Below are positions 1-10,060 of a stretch of DNA of 64,000 nucleotides, in pieces. The notes beneath the pieces were generated by a model that saw only the letters and a list, made by a program, of their open reading frames with translations, searched no databases and was not told where the DNA came from. The position numbers and the translations under genes were made by a program. Each line of letters begins with the position of its first letter. Position 1 is the stretch's first letter. Location: assembly GCF_028291725.1 (NCBI RefSeq), contig NZ_JAQGNT010000063.1, forward strand, positions 62,001 through 126,000. The letters are read 5' to 3'. Source of the DNA: Hydrocarboniphaga sp. Its GTDB lineage: Bacteria; Pseudomonadota; Gammaproteobacteria; Nevskiales; Nevskiaceae.

Positions 1-109
1 CGAGTCGGCCTTCGTCCGGCAGTTCCTCAATGGCGAGCCGGACGGCCCGATCGCTTTCCACTACAAGGCTCCGGCTTATGCCGACGAACTGATGGGAGCG
101 AAAAAATGA
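1..109 (+). CDS. mlaF: MlaF, ATP-binding subunit of phospholipid ABC transporter (3' end only)
   Basis: Only the last 35 codons are in the window. The reading frame runs from base 2 to a TGA at 107-109 and ends in residues DELMGAKK. No ATPase motif is visible in this fragment. The identification rests on position: its stop overlaps the mlaE start (ATGA at 106-109), and mlaD, mlaC and mlaB follow in canonical order. MlaF would be the cytoplasmic ATPase driving MlaE. Confidence 0.8.
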   Translation, partial: ESAFVRQFLNGEPDGPIAFHYKAPAYADELMGAKK

Positions 110-873
110 GCGGGGCGGTCAAGGTGCTGACCGAGTTCCTTTCGGGACTCGGCCGCTCGGTGTTCTTTCTGCTGCAGATACTCCGGGTGATCCCGGCCTC
201 GCTGCTGCGGCCGCAGCTGATCGTGCGCCAGCTGTACATGCTCGGCCAGCTGTCGATGATCATTATCGTGATCTCCGGCATCTTCATCGGCATGGTGCTG
301 GCGCTGCAGGGCTATCGCACCCTGGTGCGCTTCGGCGCTTCGGAATCACTCGGCGTGTTCGTCGCGCTGACCATCATCCGCGAGCTTGGCCCGGTGGTCA
401 CGGCGCTGCTGTTCGCCGGCCGCGCAGGTTCGTCGCTGGCCGCCGAACTCGGGCTGATGAAAGCCACCGATCAGCTGTCCGCGATGGAAATGATGGCCGT
501 CGATCCGATCGAGCGGGTGATCGCGCCGCGCTTCATTGCCGGCCTGATCGCGATGCCACTGCTGACGATGATCTTCGCGGTAATGTCGATCGGCGTTGCC
601 GGCGGCCACGCCGTCGGCGTCGAACTGCTGAAAGTGGATGCCGGCAGCTACTGGTCGGCGATCCGCGGCTCGGTCGATTTAGGCGACATCCGCGACAGCC
701 TGGTCAAGGCCTCGGTGTTCGGTTTTGCGGTGAGCTGGATCGCGGTCTATCAGGGGTACACGGCAGCGCCGAACGCCGAAGGGGTATCGCGTGCAACGAC
801 GTCGACCGTAGTGGTGTCGTCGCTGGCGATCCTGGCGCTCGACTTCATGCTGACAGCATTCATGTTCAATTAA
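106..873 (+). CDS. mlaE: MlaE, inner-membrane permease of the Mla phospholipid transporter
   Basis: The 255-residue product is a hydrophobic MlaE-family permease, close to the usual length of about 260. Its central signature follows the family pattern: [20 protein letters not shown] near residues 89-108, then an [16 protein letters not shown] stretch. Several membrane segments are evident, including residues 45-65 and the C-terminus. With MlaF, MlaD and MlaB it forms the inner-membrane complex that moves phospholipid between the inner membrane and periplasmic MlaC. The start overlaps the mlaF stop by 4 bp, indicating translational coupling. Confidence 0.95.
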   Translation: MSGAVKVLTEFLSGLGRSVFFLLQILRVIPASLLRPQLIVRQLYMLGQLSMIIIVISGIFIGMVLALQGYRTLVRFGASESLGVFVALTIIRELGPVVTALLFAGRAGSSLAAELGLMKATDQLSAMEMMAVDPIERVIAPRFIAGLIAMPLLTMIFAVMSIGVAGGHAVGVELLKVDAGSYWSAIRGSVDLGDIRDSLVKASVFGFAVSWIAVYQGYTAAPNAEGVSRATTSTVVVSSLAILALDFMLTAFMFN

Positions 874-908
874 TCGCCTGCTCACATCGTTAAGCTATAG
901 GTAGATCC

Positions 909-1448
909 ATGCAATCGAGAGCTTTGGAAATTCTGGTGGGCTTCTTCGTCTGCCTGGGCGTTGCGGCCGTTTTCGTGCTGACGTTCCGTGCGGCCAGCAT
1001 CGACAACGTCGGCAAGGGCCCGACTTATCGCGTCACCGCCTCGTTCGACAACATCGGCGGCCTCAAGGCCGGTGCGGCGGTGACCATGGCCGGCGTCAAG
1101 ATCGGCCGGGTGCGCGAGATCCAGATCAACCAGAAGACTTTTCAGGCCGATGTCGGCATCGACCTGTCACAGCAGTTCAACAAGATCCCGGAGGACTCCA
1201 ACGTCAAGATCCTGACCGCGGGCCTGCTCGGCGAACAATATCTCGGCGTCGAGCCCGGCGGATCGGACGACGTGCTCAAGGACGGCAGCGTGGTCACGCT
1301 CACCCAGAGCGCGCTGGTGCTGGAAAACCTGATCGGCCAGTTCCTGGCCAGCCAGTCCGGCCCCAAGGACACCGCGCTGGCCGACGCCATCGGAAAATTG
1401 GCGGACTCCTTGAAAACCAAGGATTCGGCCGCACCTGGAGTCAAATGA
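909..1448 (+). CDS. mlaD: MlaD, MCE-domain periplasmic lipid-binding subunit
   Basis: The 179-residue protein has one N-terminal signal-anchor helix (about residues 8-28) followed by a single MCE domain. The segment around residues 45-70, with NIGGLKAGAAVTMAGVKIG, is the typical MCE core. MlaD hexamers sit on MlaE and pass lipid to and from MlaC. A 35-bp gap separates it from mlaE, and its TGA overlaps the mlaC ATG (ATGA at 1445-1448). Confidence 0.95.
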   Translation: MQSRALEILVGFFVCLGVAAVFVLTFRAASIDNVGKGPTYRVTASFDNIGGLKAGAAVTMAGVKIGRVREIQINQKTFQADVGIDLSQQFNKIPEDSNVKILTAGLLGEQYLGVEPGGSDDVLKDGSVVTLTQSALVLENLIGQFLASQSGPKDTALADAIGKLADSLKTKDSAAPGVK

Positions 1449-2116
1449 ACATGAAACCTTTCCTTTTCCGCGCCGCCACCCGTCTGGTCGCCGGCATTCT
1501 CGTGCTCGGTTCGGTGATGGCCGGCAATGTCGCCTTGGCGATCACCGCCCCGGACGAAGTGGTGCGCACCGCGTCCAACGAGCTGCAGTCCGACATCTCG
1601 AAGAACTACGCCAAGTACCAGTCCGACAAGGGCGCGTTCTACTCGATGGTCGATACCCGGATACTGGAGTACTTCGACACCCAGTACATCGCCCAGCTGA
1701 TCCTGGCGCGCAACTGGCAGAGCGCGACACCGGACCAGCGCAAGCGCTTCGAAGTCGCGTTCAAGAACATGCTGATCCGCTCGTACGCCGATGCGCTGCT
1801 GCAGTATCACGACAGCGTCAAGGCCGAGATCAAGCCGGCGCAGATGGCCGCCGACGCGACCAAGGCAACGGTCAATTCCAACCTGATCCGCAAGGACGGT
1901 CCGCCGGTTCCGCTGGCCTTCGACATGCGTCTGAAGGACAACGCCTGGAAGGTCTACGACATCAAGGTCGAGAACATTTCTCTGGTCACCAACTTCCGCA
2001 GCCAGGTGGCAGCGCAGGTGAAAACGTCCAGCCTCGACGCGGTGATCACCAAGCTCGAGAGCGGCCAGCAGGTGGTCGCACCGGTGAAGGCCGGCGGCTC
2101 CGCCGGCTCGCCGTAA
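1445..2116 (+). CDS. mlaC: MlaC, periplasmic phospholipid shuttle protein
   Basis: The 223-residue protein has a signal peptide (about residues 1-32, ending ALA) and an MlaC/Ttg2D domain. Segments such as MVDTRILEYFDTQYIAQLIL and QRKRFEVAFKNMLIRSYADAL fit the family fold. It would carry phospholipids across the periplasm between the MlaA-porin complex and MlaFEDB. It overlaps mlaD by 4 bp, and its last base is the first base of mlaB. Confidence 0.95.
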   Translation: MNMKPFLFRAATRLVAGILVLGSVMAGNVALAITAPDEVVRTASNELQSDISKNYAKYQSDKGAFYSMVDTRILEYFDTQYIAQLILARNWQSATPDQRKRFEVAFKNMLIRSYADALLQYHDSVKAEIKPAQMAADATKATVNSNLIRKDGPPVPLAFDMRLKDNAWKVYDIKVENISLVTNFRSQVAAQVKTSSLDAVITKLESGQQVVAPVKAGGSAGSP

Positions 2117-2376
2117 TGAGCGCCACCGTCGTCGATGGTCCGCTGACATTTGCAACGCTCGCCGGCCATCTGCGCGAGCTCGATAGCGTTGCCGACGACG
2201 ACACGCTGGACCTGGCGCGCTGTACCCGCATCGACAGTGCCGGCGCCGCCTACCTGATCGAGCGCACGCGTCGAGCCAAGACGCGCGGCGTATCGCTCAA
2301 GGTCGTCAACGCCAATCAGCAGGTCAAGAACCTGCTGAATTTTTTTGAACTGGATCAAGTCGTGGCCGTTTCCTGA
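2116..2376 (+). CDS. mlaB: MlaB, STAS-domain subunit of the Mla complex
   Basis: The 86-residue protein is a minimal STAS domain, with a strand DTLDLARCTRIDSAGAAYLI (about residues 28-47) and a conserved serine (DSAG) at the domain's usual phosphosite. MlaB binds MlaF in the cytoplasm and supports assembly and activity of the transporter. It starts at the mlaC stop and ends 31 bp before the mlaA start. The reading frame after it could be extended upstream of mlaA, but the lipoprotein start at 2408 is more credible. Confidence 0.9.
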   Translation: MSATVVDGPLTFATLAGHLRELDSVADDDTLDLARCTRIDSAGAAYLIERTRRAKTRGVSLKVVNANQQVKNLLNFFELDQVVAVS

Positions 2377-2407
2377 ACGGCGCGCAGTAGCTGCAAAGGG
2401 GATTGTG

Positions 2408-3229
2408 ATGGGGAAATTGCTTCTGTGTGTAGGCCTAGTACTGGGTCTCGGTGCTTGTGCACATTCGCCGAGCTTTGACCCGGCTGATCCGCTGGAGAAA
2501 ATCAACCGGCCGATCTTCAACTTCAACCTCAAGGCCGATCAGTACGTGCTACGTCCGGTCGCGAAAGCCTATGTCCAAGTGGTGCCGGACGTGGCGCGCC
2601 TGGGCGTCAGCAACTTCTTCGACAACCTGTTCTACCCGACCACGATCGTCAACGACTTGCTGCAGGCCAAGTTCGTGCAGGGCGGCCAGGACACGCTACG
2701 CTTCGTGTTGAATACGACGATCGGCCTGGCAGGCTTCATCGACGTCGCCACCAGCCAGGGCGTGGTCCGCCATGACGAAGACCTCGGCCAGACCTTCGGC
2801 CGCTGGGGCGTCGGTGAAGGCTGGTATTTGATGCTGCCGCTGCTCGGGCCGTCGGACAATCGCGATCTGCTCGGCAAAGTCGGCGATCACTGGACGCAGA
2901 TCCCGACCTATGTCGACTCGCTCAACACCTGGCCGGCGACGATCGCGATCAACGCAGCCGACTTGGTCGACACGCGCGCGCGCCTGCTCGGCTCCGATCA
3001 CGTCCTGAACGAACAGCTCGACAAGTACGTGTTCGTACGCTCCGCGTATCTCGATCGCCGCCAGAGCCTGGTATTCGACGGCCATCCGCCGGAAGAGGAT
3101 CTGGGCTTCGACGAGAACGCCGATGACAGCGCGGCACCGGCTGCCGCTGCCAAGACAGCGGACGATTCGGGCAAGAAGAAAAAGAAGAAAAAGAAGCCGG
3201 CAGCGGATGCCGCCGCGCCGCGCAACTAA
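2408..3229 (+). CDS. mlaA: MlaA/VacJ, outer-membrane lipoprotein of the Mla pathway
   Basis: The start is set at ATG 2408 because it gives a short signal peptide with lipobox LGLGAC (Cys17); an in-frame start at 2345 would put 21 residues ahead of it. The 273-residue product has the VacJ signature DPLEKINRPIFNFN near residues 26-39 and the expected amphipathic middle part. MlaA removes mislocalised phospholipid from the outer leaflet. The C-terminus is unusual: an Ala/Asp-rich tail ending in a run of eight lysines (about 3172-3195). Placing mlaA inside the mla operon differs from E. coli but is common elsewhere. Confidence 0.95.
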   Translation: MGKLLLCVGLVLGLGACAHSPSFDPADPLEKINRPIFNFNLKADQYVLRPVAKAYVQVVPDVARLGVSNFFDNLFYPTTIVNDLLQAKFVQGGQDTLRFVLNTTIGLAGFIDVATSQGVVRHDEDLGQTFGRWGVGEGWYLMLPLLGPSDNRDLLGKVGDHWTQIPTYVDSLNTWPATIAINAADLVDTRARLLGSDHVLNEQLDKYVFVRSAYLDRRQSLVFDGHPPEEDLGFDENADDSAAPAAAAKTADDSGKKKKKKKKPAADAAAPRN

Positions 3230-3232
3230 TGT

Positions 3233-3254
3233 CACGTCGGCAAGGGATTGCCGA
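3233..3254. repeat. Solo half-unit of the GTAGGTCGGCAATCC hairpin family
   Basis: Four bases after the mlaA stop lies CACGTCGGCAAGGGATTGCC, the right-hand arm of the hairpin-pair repeat seen complete at eight other sites. The left-hand arm is missing. The arm folds by itself (TCGGCAA / TTGCCGA) and may help end mla transcription. Confidence 0.75.
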
Positions 3255-3271
3255 ATATGCTAGCCAGCTTT

Positions 3272-3351
3272 CGTAGGTTGGGGTGAGCACCGCGAACCCC
3301 AACAGCGGTTCGCAGCAATGTTGGGGTTCGCGGTGCTCACCCCAACCTACG
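3272..3351. repeat. Inverted repeat of the GTAGGTTGGGGTGAGC family
   Basis: Two 32-bp arms (3272-3303 and 3320-3351) are perfect inverted copies separated by 16 bp. The same family occurs at 16335-16406. It lies between convergent genes, and its right arm supplies the TAG stop (3347-3349) of the minus-strand thioredoxin gene. A bidirectional terminator role is inferred from the strong stem; there is no T-run. Confidence 0.85.
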
Positions 3352-4933
3352 CCAGCCAGCTCTTGCAACTGCCCAGCGCTTCGGAATCCGCCGGCAACTT
3401 GCCGCAGACGCCGTCCATATGCGTGCGCAGGCGCTGCAGCACCGGCGCCTGCCGGTTCGACGCGCTCCAGCCCTTGAGCGACACCGCCAGCTTGTCGAAA
3501 CGCATGCGCGTGCGCTGGTAGTAGCTGTCCGGATTCGCGGCAATCTCGTCGATCACCTGCGTCGTCGCGGTCTCGATGGTCCTCGCATCCTGGGGCTCGA
3601 GTTCGATCAGCCCGCGGACGTAGGCGACGCCCCATTGCGCGCGCGTCGCGGGGCCGTCGGACGCATCGTAAGCCTTGCGCAGCCAGTCGGCGGCCTGCTT
3701 GTTGTCGCCGCGCTCTTTCGCGAGATCGGAAAGATGCGGCATGTAGTAGTACGGCGCCTGCGACTTCGGCAACTCGGCGAGCAGCATCTGTTCGGCCTGC
3801 GCGTTGTCGCCGACGGTCTGCAGCAGATCGGCCGCGGTGCTGATCACCGCCTGACGCTCGAACGGCGTCTTCGACTGGGCATCGGCCCAGGCGGCACGGC
3901 GGCGCACCTTGTCGATCAGCGCCGGCGGCAGCGGCGCTTTCTCGCCGCTCTGCAGATGCGCCAGATCGATCTCGGCGGTGACCGCATCGAGACGGTCCAG
4001 CACCGGCAGGTTGTCGTTGGCATAGACGCGGTCCATCGCCTGGGTCAGCGCCTCGCTCAACTGGCGCCGCGGCTCCGACCCGGCGGCGCTCGCCGCCGCG
4101 ATCATCGTGGCTCCGTCATACGACAGCTCGGCATGATTCGCCCGAAGCTGCGCACGGTCCTGCATCACCGACAGCAGCAGCGTCTGCGCGGCGGCCTGCT
4201 GCCCGGCCGGCAGTGCGGTCGCGGGCTTGTCGGCCTCGCGTGCCGCAGTCGCCAGCGCCAGGATCGCGAAGCGTGGACGCAGCGCGTCTACCGGGCAGGC
4301 GTCCGCCAGCTTTTGCAGCAACTGCGCGCCCTGCCCGGCTCCGGACAGGCGATCGAGATCGACATCCCAGCCGTAATTGGCGAGCAGCATCCAGTCGTTG
4401 GCGCTCAGCTGGTCCGGCGATTTTAGCGCGCGATCACGCAGTTCCGCCGCGGTCGCGGTCTGCCGCTGTGCCATCGCCAGCACTTTCGGGAACTGCTCGA
4501 CGTCGGTGCCGCCGGAGATGCGCGTCAGCTCGGTGCGATCGCTGCGCAGCACGATCAGCGTCGGATAGCCGACGATGCCGAAGTACTCGCCCCAGCGCTG
4601 CGCGCCCGGTGAATCGCCGTCAAGATGCACGGCGACGAACTGCAGCGTCTGCTGGATGAAGGCCGGACGCTTGAACACCGTCGCCTTCAGCTGGTTGCAG
4701 GGCGGGCACCAGCGCGCGCCCCAGTACAGCAGTACCGGTTTATTTTTCTCTTTGGCCTCGGCGAAAGCCTCGTCGACATTGCCTTCGCGCCAGTCGATTT
4801 CAGAAGGAATCAGCGCCGCCGGCACGAAGGCGACTTCCTTCGCCGGCGACGCTTCCGGCTCTTTCCTGTGGCAGGCGGCGAGCGACAACAGCACGCCGAT
4901 TCCGGCGAAACAAATCTTGATCGTAGGCTTCAT
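3347..4933 (-). CDS. Thioredoxin-fold lipoprotein with long helical C-terminal region
   Basis: The start at 4933 gives a signal peptide with lipobox LSLAAC (Cys21); the frame extends upstream into purL but that part is not lipoprotein-like. The 528-residue protein has an N-terminal thioredoxin domain with a DsbD-gamma-like active site WCPPC (Cys76, Cys79), then about 350 residues rich in Ala, Leu and Gln, likely helical TPR-like repeats. It probably acts as a membrane-tethered periplasmic thiol reductase or oxidase; the partner is unknown. The ATG lies only 2 bp after the purL stop, so the two are probably co-transcribed. Its stop codon lies inside a palindromic repeat. Confidence 0.85.
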   Translation of the reverse strand: MKPTIKICFAGIGVLLSLAACHRKEPEASPAKEVAFVPAALIPSEIDWREGNVDEAFAEAKEKNKPVLLYWGARWCPPCNQLKATVFKRPAFIQQTLQFVAVHLDGDSPGAQRWGEYFGIVGYPTLIVLRSDRTELTRISGGTDVEQFPKVLAMAQRQTATAAELRDRALKSPDQLSANDWMLLANYGWDVDLDRLSGAGQGAQLLQKLADACPVDALRPRFAILALATAAREADKPATALPAGQQAAAQTLLLSVMQDRAQLRANHAELSYDGATMIAAASAAGSEPRRQLSEALTQAMDRVYANDNLPVLDRLDAVTAEIDLAHLQSGEKAPLPPALIDKVRRRAAWADAQSKTPFERQAVISTAADLLQTVGDNAQAEQMLLAELPKSQAPYYYMPHLSDLAKERGDNKQAADWLRKAYDASDGPATRAQWGVAYVRGLIELEPQDARTIETATTQVIDEIAANPDSYYQRTRMRFDKLAVSLKGWSASNRQAPVLQRLRTHMDGVCGKLPADSEALGSCKSWLA

Positions 4934-4935
4934 GC

Positions 4936-7900
4936 TCAGCCGACCCAGCGGCGTGCGTTCTGGAACATGCGGAACCACGGCGTCCTGCCATCGAAAGCTT
5001 GCGGCCACCAGGAGCCGGTGACACCGTGAATCGTGCGCTCGGCGTGCGGCATCAGGATGGTGATGCGGCCGTCGTCGTTGCAGACCGAGGTGAGTCCCTC
5101 CGGCGAGCCGTTCGGGTTCGCCGGATACCTGGTCGCGATGCGGCCGTGATTGTCGATGAAGCGCATCGCGATCTGGCCGGCAGCCTGCAGCGTTTTCAGA
5201 TCGCTGTCATGGGTGAAAACCGCAAGGCCTTCGCCGTGCGCGATCGCAATCGGCAGACGCGAGCCCGCCATGCCGTCGAACAGCATCGACTTGCTCTGCA
5301 GCACCTCGACCATGCCCCAGCGCGCTTCGAACTGCTCGGATGCGTTGCGGCGGAAAGCCGGCCATGCAGCCGCACCGGGCACGATGTCCTTCAGCGCCGC
5401 GAACATCTGGCAGCCGTTGCAGACACCGAGCGCGAACTTGGCCGGGTCGGCCAGAAACGCGGCGAATTCCTCGCGCCCGCGCTGCGAGAACAAAATGGTC
5501 TTGGCCCAGCCCTGCCCGGCTCCGAGCACGTCGCCATAAGAGAAACCGCCGCAGGCGGCGAGGCCGCTGAATGCACTCAAACGAACGCGGCCTTCGAGCA
5601 CGTCGGACATGTGTACGTCGACGGATTCGAAACCGGCGGCCTGGAACGCGTAGGCCATTTCGATGTGACCGTTGACGCCCTGCTCGCGCAGGATCGCGAC
5701 GCGCGGACGCTTGCCCAGCACCGCCGGCGCGGCGCCGATATCGAACGTCAGATGCAGGCTCAGGCCTGGATCGCCAGCCTCACCGATCGCGTCGAATTCC
5801 TCGCGCGCGCAATCCGGGTTGTCGCGCAGCGCGGCGATGCGATAGCTGGTCTCGGCCCAGGTCTTGTGCAGGCTCTGGCGCGGCTCGTCGAGCACGGTCC
5901 GGCCGGCAACGTTGATGACGATGCGATCACTGGCGTTGAGCGTGCCGATGTCCGTCGCGGTGATGCCTGCAGCCCGGGTTTTCGCGAGGATGCCGCCCAG
6001 GTCTTCGCTGCGAACCTGCAGTACCAGGCCCAGCTCCTCACAGAACAGTGTCGCCGCCGCATCGCGGCCGGCGAGTTCGACCGACACGCCGACATGGCCG
6101 GCGAAACTCATCTCGGCCAGCGTCACGAACAAGCCGCCATCGGAACGATCATGGCAGGCCAGGATCTTGTTCTGGGTGTTGAGCCACTGCACCAGCATGA
6201 ACACCGTGCTCAGCTGCTCGGGATGATCCAGATCCGGCGCGGTCTCGCCGACCTGACCGAACACCTGTGCCAGCGCCGAGCCGCCGATGCGGTTCTTGCC
6301 GTTGCCCAAATCGATCAGCAGCAGACGCGTATCGCCGGCGTCGCTGCGCAGCTGCGGCGTCAGCGTGCGGCGCACGTCGGCCACCGGCGCGAACGCCGAG
6401 ATGATCGCGGTCACCGGCGCGGTCTGAGCGCGCGCCGCGCCGTTCTCGCTCCACAGCGACTTCATCGACAGCGAATCCTTGCCGACCGGGATCGCGATGC
6501 CCAGCCTGGGGCACAGCTCTTCGCCGATCGCCTTCACCGCGTCGAACAGGCGCGCGTCCTCGTCATTCTGGCCACAGGCCGCCATCCAGTTGGCCGACAG
6601 GCGAATGTCTTCGATGCGCACGATGCTGGCCGACATGATGTTGGTGATGGCCTCGCCGACCGCCATGCGCGACGACGCGGCCGCGTCGAGCAGCGCCAGC
6701 AGCGGCCGCTCGCCCATCGCCATCGCCTCGCCCGTGCTCGCTTCGAAGCCGGTCGCGGTGACCGCGCAATCGGCAACCGGAACCTGCCAGGGGCCCACCA
6801 TCTGGTCGCGCACCGACAAGCCGCCGACCGTGCGGTCGCCGATCGTGATCAGGAAATTCTTTGCCGCGATCGTCGGCAGCTTGAGCAGGCGCTGCGCGGC
6901 GTCGGCGATATCGATGGCGCTGGTATCGAACGCGCGCGTCAGCGATTTCTCGCGCCGCGTATTGCGCTGCATGCGCGGCGGCTTGCCGAGCAGCACCGGC
7001 ATCGGCATGTCGACGGCGCGCGCATCGCCCAGCGCGTCTTCGACGATCAGCTGACGCTCGGCGGTGGCGACGCCGACCACCGCATACGGGCAGCGTTCGC
7101 GAGCGCAGGCGGCTTCGAGCATCGCCAGGCCTTCCGGCTTCAGCGCGAGCACGTAGCGCTCCTGCGATTCGTTGCACCAGATTTCCATCGGCGACAGCGA
7201 GGGATCGGCGCTCAGCACGTCGCGCAGCTGGAAGCGGCCGCCGCGATCGTCGGCATGCACCAGCTCGGGCAGCGCGTTGGAGATGCCGCCGGCGCCGACG
7301 TCGTGTATCGACAGGATCGGATTGGCATCGCCCAGAGCCCAGCAGGCATCGATGACCTCCTGGCAGCGGCGTTCCAGCTCCGGATTCGCGCGCTGCACCG
7401 AGGCAAAGTCCAGAGCCTCGTGACTGCTGCCGGTGGCCATCGAACTCGCGGCGCCGCCGCCCAGACCGATCAGCATCGCCGGCCCGCCGAGCACCACCAG
7501 CCTGGCGCCTTCGACGACCTCTTGCTTGAGCACGTTGCCGGCGCGGATGCTGCCGTAGCCGCCGGCGATCATGATCGGCTTGTGATAGCCGCGGTTGCGG
7601 CCATCGGCGGTGATCGCCTCGAACGTGCGGAAATAACCGTTGAGATTGGGACGGCCGAACTCGTTGTTGTAGGCGGCCGCGCCGAGCGGCGCATCGATCA
7701 TGATCTGCAGCGCCGAGGCCATCCGTGTCGGCCGCGACAGCGCGGCCTCCCAGGGCTGCTCGAAGCCGGGAATGCGCAGATTGGCGACGGTAAAACCGGC
7801 GAGCCCGGCCTTGGGCCGCGAGCCGGTGCCGGTCGCGGCCTCGTCGCGGATTTCGCCGCCGGCACCGGTGGCGGCGCCCGGGTGCGGCGAGATACCGGTG

Positions 7901-8769
7901 GGGTGATTGTGCGTCTCGACCTTCATCAGGATGTGCACCGGCTCGTCGTGGCCGCGATACACGTGATCGGCGTCGGCGAACAGGCGCATCGCCGTGTGGC
8001 CTTCGATCACCGAGGAGTTATCGGTGTAAGCGGACAGCACACCCTGCGGCGAGGCCGCATGCGTCAGCCGGATCATCTGGAACAACGAATGCGGCTGCAC
8101 CGCGCCGTCGACGGTGAATTCGGCGTTGAAGATCTTGTGGCGGCAATGCTCGGAATTGACCTGCGCGAACATCATCAGCTCGGCGTCGGTCGGGTTCTTG
8201 CCGGCGCGCGTGTAATGCGCGGCGAGGTACTCGATCTCCTGCTCCGACAGCGCCAGGCCCCAGTCCGCATTCGCAGCGGCGAGCGCGGCGGCGCCGCTGC
8301 CGAGCACGTCGACGCTGCGCAGCGGCCGCCGCGGCGGCGTCGCAAAGACGTTCTGCAGTGCAGTGACATCGCTCAGCACCGACTCCATCATCGGATCGTG
8401 CAGCAGCGCCTGCGCAGCCAGCGACAGTTCGCCGATGCCTTCAAACCGATAGGCACGGCCGCGCTCGATTCGCTTGACGCCGACGAGCCCGCAAACGCTC
8501 GCGATGTCGGTGGCCTTGGACGACCAAGGCGACAAGGTGCCGACGCGCGGCACGACGAATAGCGACAGCGCAGCTTTCGGGAACGCTGCGGGGCCTTCAC
8601 CGACCAGTTGACGCAGATCGGCTGCCGAGGTCGATTCGGCATCGACCAGGTAAAAATCCAGAACCTTCAGCGCGCTCAGGCCGGGAGCCAGCGGGCGGAG
8701 TTCATCAAACAGGCGCTGAAGACGGAAGGAAGAAAGACTTGCGGTGCCGGGCAATACGAGCAGGGGCAT
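4936..8769 (-). CDS. purL: Phosphoribosylformylglycinamidine synthase (FGAM synthase)
   Basis: The 1277-residue protein is the large single-chain PurL typical of Gammaproteobacteria. It makes FGAM from FGAR, ATP and glutamine in de novo purine synthesis. Visible parts are an N-terminal PurS-like region, the synthetase core ([19 protein letters not shown], then GGGAASS near residues 430-445), and a C-terminal class I glutaminase with GVCNGCQMF (likely nucleophile Cys1117) and a later AHGEG. Length is normal and no motif is missing. A long plus-strand open frame over the same bases is a GC-rich shadow. Confidence 0.98.
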   Translation of the reverse strand: MPLLVLPGTASLSSFRLQRLFDELRPLAPGLSALKVLDFYLVDAESTSAADLRQLVGEGPAAFPKAALSLFVVPRVGTLSPWSSKATDIASVCGLVGVKRIERGRAYRFEGIGELSLAAQALLHDPMMESVLSDVTALQNVFATPPRRPLRSVDVLGSGAAALAAANADWGLALSEQEIEYLAAHYTRAGKNPTDAELMMFAQVNSEHCRHKIFNAEFTVDGAVQPHSLFQMIRLTHAASPQGVLSAYTDNSSVIEGHTAMRLFADADHVYRGHDEPVHILMKVETHNHPTGISPHPGAATGAGGEIRDEAATGTGSRPKAGLAGFTVANLRIPGFEQPWEAALSRPTRMASALQIMIDAPLGAAAYNNEFGRPNLNGYFRTFEAITADGRNRGYHKPIMIAGGYGSIRAGNVLKQEVVEGARLVVLGGPAMLIGLGGGAASSMATGSSHEALDFASVQRANPELERRCQEVIDACWALGDANPILSIHDVGAGGISNALPELVHADDRGGRFQLRDVLSADPSLSPMEIWCNESQERYVLALKPEGLAMLEAACARERCPYAVVGVATAERQLIVEDALGDARAVDMPMPVLLGKPPRMQRNTRREKSLTRAFDTSAIDIADAAQRLLKLPTIAAKNFLITIGDRTVGGLSVRDQMVGPWQVPVADCAVTATGFEASTGEAMAMGERPLLALLDAAASSRMAVGEAITNIMSASIVRIEDIRLSANWMAACGQNDEDARLFDAVKAIGEELCPRLGIAIPVGKDSLSMKSLWSENGAARAQTAPVTAIISAFAPVADVRRTLTPQLRSDAGDTRLLLIDLGNGKNRIGGSALAQVFGQVGETAPDLDHPEQLSTVFMLVQWLNTQNKILACHDRSDGGLFVTLAEMSFAGHVGVSVELAGRDAAATLFCEELGLVLQVRSEDLGGILAKTRAAGITATDIGTLNASDRIVINVAGRTVLDEPRQSLHKTWAETSYRIAALRDNPDCAREEFDAIGEAGDPGLSLHLTFDIGAAPAVLGKRPRVAILREQGVNGHIEMAYAFQAAGFESVDVHMSDVLEGRVRLSAFSGLAACGGFSYGDVLGAGQGWAKTILFSQRGREEFAAFLADPAKFALGVCNGCQMFAALKDIVPGAAAWPAFRRNASEQFEARWGMVEVLQSKSMLFDGMAGSRLPIAIAHGEGLAVFTHDSDLKTLQAAGQIAMRFIDNHGRIATRYPANPNGSPEGLTSVCNDDGRITILMPHAERTIHGVTGSWWPQAFDGRTPWFRMFQNARRWVG

Positions 8770-8834
8770 CGACGATCCTGGTGCACAGGGGCTGCAATTG
8801 AGGCCGCTATTGTCTCATACGGAATCAAGCTCCC

Positions 8835-8913
8835 GTAGGTCGGCAATCCCTTGCCGACGTGTACGATCGATACGCAACCGGGGCCTCACGTCGGCAAAGG
8901 ATTGCCGACCTAC
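8835..8913. repeat. GTAGGTCGGCAATCC hairpin pair (long spacer)
   Basis: Two inverted arms, GTAGGTCGGCAATCCCTTGC... and its complement, flank a 31-bp spacer. Each arm is itself a hairpin (GTCGGCAA / TTGCCGAC). The right end supplies the TAG stop (8910-8912) of the minus-strand MBL-fold gene; purL begins 66 bp to the left. Confidence 0.9.
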
Positions 8914-9671
8914 GCAACCTCGCGCCAGGCCAGTCCCTCGTCCTGACCCGCGCAGACGATCCAGTCGGCAGCCGACTGCATCGCGTCGCGGGCCGCCCGC
9001 AGCGCCAGCTCCGGCGTATTGTTGGTTTCCGACAGATGCGTGAGCACCAGATGCTGCAAGCGGCTGCGGTCGACGCCGCGCAGCAGCGCCGCGGACTGCT
9101 CGTTGCTCAGATGCCCAAGCCCGCCACCGACACGATGCTTCAGGCTGTACGGATACGGGCCGGCGGCCAGCATCGCGCTGTCGTGATTGCATTCCAGCAT
9201 CAGCGCATCGCAACGATCCAGCATCAGCTGCATGTAGGGCGTCACCGCGCCGGCATCGGACAGGATGCCGACGCGCAGCCCGCGGTACGCGAACACGTAC
9301 TGGCAGGGCTCGCGCGCATCGTGCGGCACCGGATAGGGCTGCACGTGAAGGTCGCCGATGCTCCAGTCCGCATGCGGGCTGAACAGGCGGACCTGCTCGA
9401 CTCGGTGCTCCCCCCAGGCCGAGCAAGTCCCGGGCGTCATCCAGACCTCGATGCCGTGCCGCCGCGCCAGCCGGGCGACACCGCCGAGATGATCGCCATG
9501 CTCGTGCGTGACCAGGATCGCCGAAATCGAACCCGGCTCGATGCCGAGCCGCTGCAGCCGCGATTCGGTGACGCCGAGGTTGAAACCGCAGTCGACCAGC
9601 ACGCGAGTAGCGCCGGCCTCGATCAGCGTGGCATTGCCACGGCTGCCGGAGCCGAGCATCGCGAAACGCAT
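8910..9671 (-). CDS. MBL-fold metallo-hydrolase (YycJ/WalJ-like)
   Basis: The product (253 residues from ATG 9671; GTG 9674 is an alternative) is a metallo-beta-lactamase-fold hydrolase. The metal motif THEHGDH lies at residues 55-61, and the N-terminal MLGSGSRGNATLI pattern is typical of the YycJ/WalJ group, often assigned as exonucleases or phosphodiesterases. Later histidines occur in LECNH and THLSETNN. Its ATG overlaps the stop of the upstream DUF1820 gene by one base. The stop codon is inside a hairpin repeat. Substrate is not evident. Confidence 0.9.
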   Translation of the reverse strand: MRFAMLGSGSRGNATLIEAGATRVLVDCGFNLGVTESRLQRLGIEPGSISAILVTHEHGDHLGGVARLARRHGIEVWMTPGTCSAWGEHRVEQVRLFSPHADWSIGDLHVQPYPVPHDAREPCQYVFAYRGLRVGILSDAGAVTPYMQLMLDRCDALMLECNHDSAMLAAGPYPYSLKHRVGGGLGHLSNEQSAALLRGVDRSRLQHLVLTHLSETNNTPELALRAARDAMQSAADWIVCAGQDEGLAWREVA

Positions 9672-10018
9672 CACCGGCGCGTCAGATCGGGGTTGGTGTA
9701 CGTTGGAAACGGCATGACCTTGGAACCGCCGTCACTGCCGCCAACGATCCGCGCCGCGCCCTGCTTGCTGACCTCGTCGATGCGGATCACCGCATGCAGC
9801 GGCACGTAGAAGCGCTCGACATTCTCGAACTCGGTCTTCAGCCGCTCCTCGGACGGATCGACCACCACGGTCGTGCGCTCGCCGAACACCAGCTTCTCGA
9901 CCTCGACGAAGCCCGGCATGCTGCCATGGCTGACCTGGCGCGCGTAGATCTCGTAGATCTGGTTCTGGTTGTGGAAGCTGATGCGGTAGAGACGGGTGCT
10001 GGTCATCCGCTGCGGCAT
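9671..10018 (-). CDS. DUF1820 family protein
   Basis: This 115-residue soluble protein matches the DUF1820 pattern: LYRISFHNQNQIYEIYARQV near the start, then a GFVEVEKLVFGE stretch and a V-PSEERLKTEFE helix. The family is found in Gammaproteobacteria and has no established function. It has no signal peptide or membrane segment. It shares one base with the following MBL-fold gene, so both are probably on one transcript. Confidence 0.85.
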   Translation of the reverse strand: MPQRMTSTRLYRISFHNQNQIYEIYARQVSHGSMPGFVEVEKLVFGERTTVVVDPSEERLKTEFENVERFYVPLHAVIRIDEVSKQGAARIVGGSDGGSKVMPFPTYTNPDLTRR

Positions 10019-10060
10019 GAGTGACGGAACGCGGAGTATATCGGCTACATCTCGTCCGGC

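Noticed and set aside
4999-8562. Plus-strand open frame of 1187 codons opposite purL
   Set aside because: It is antisense to a complete PurL, is rich in His/Arg/Gln as expected of a GC-rich shadow frame, and has no domain pattern.
8835-8913. CRISPR array formed by the GTAGGTCGGCAATCC repeats
   Set aside because: Copies are single inverted pairs dispersed across 55 kb, not direct repeats with unique spacers, and no cas genes are present.
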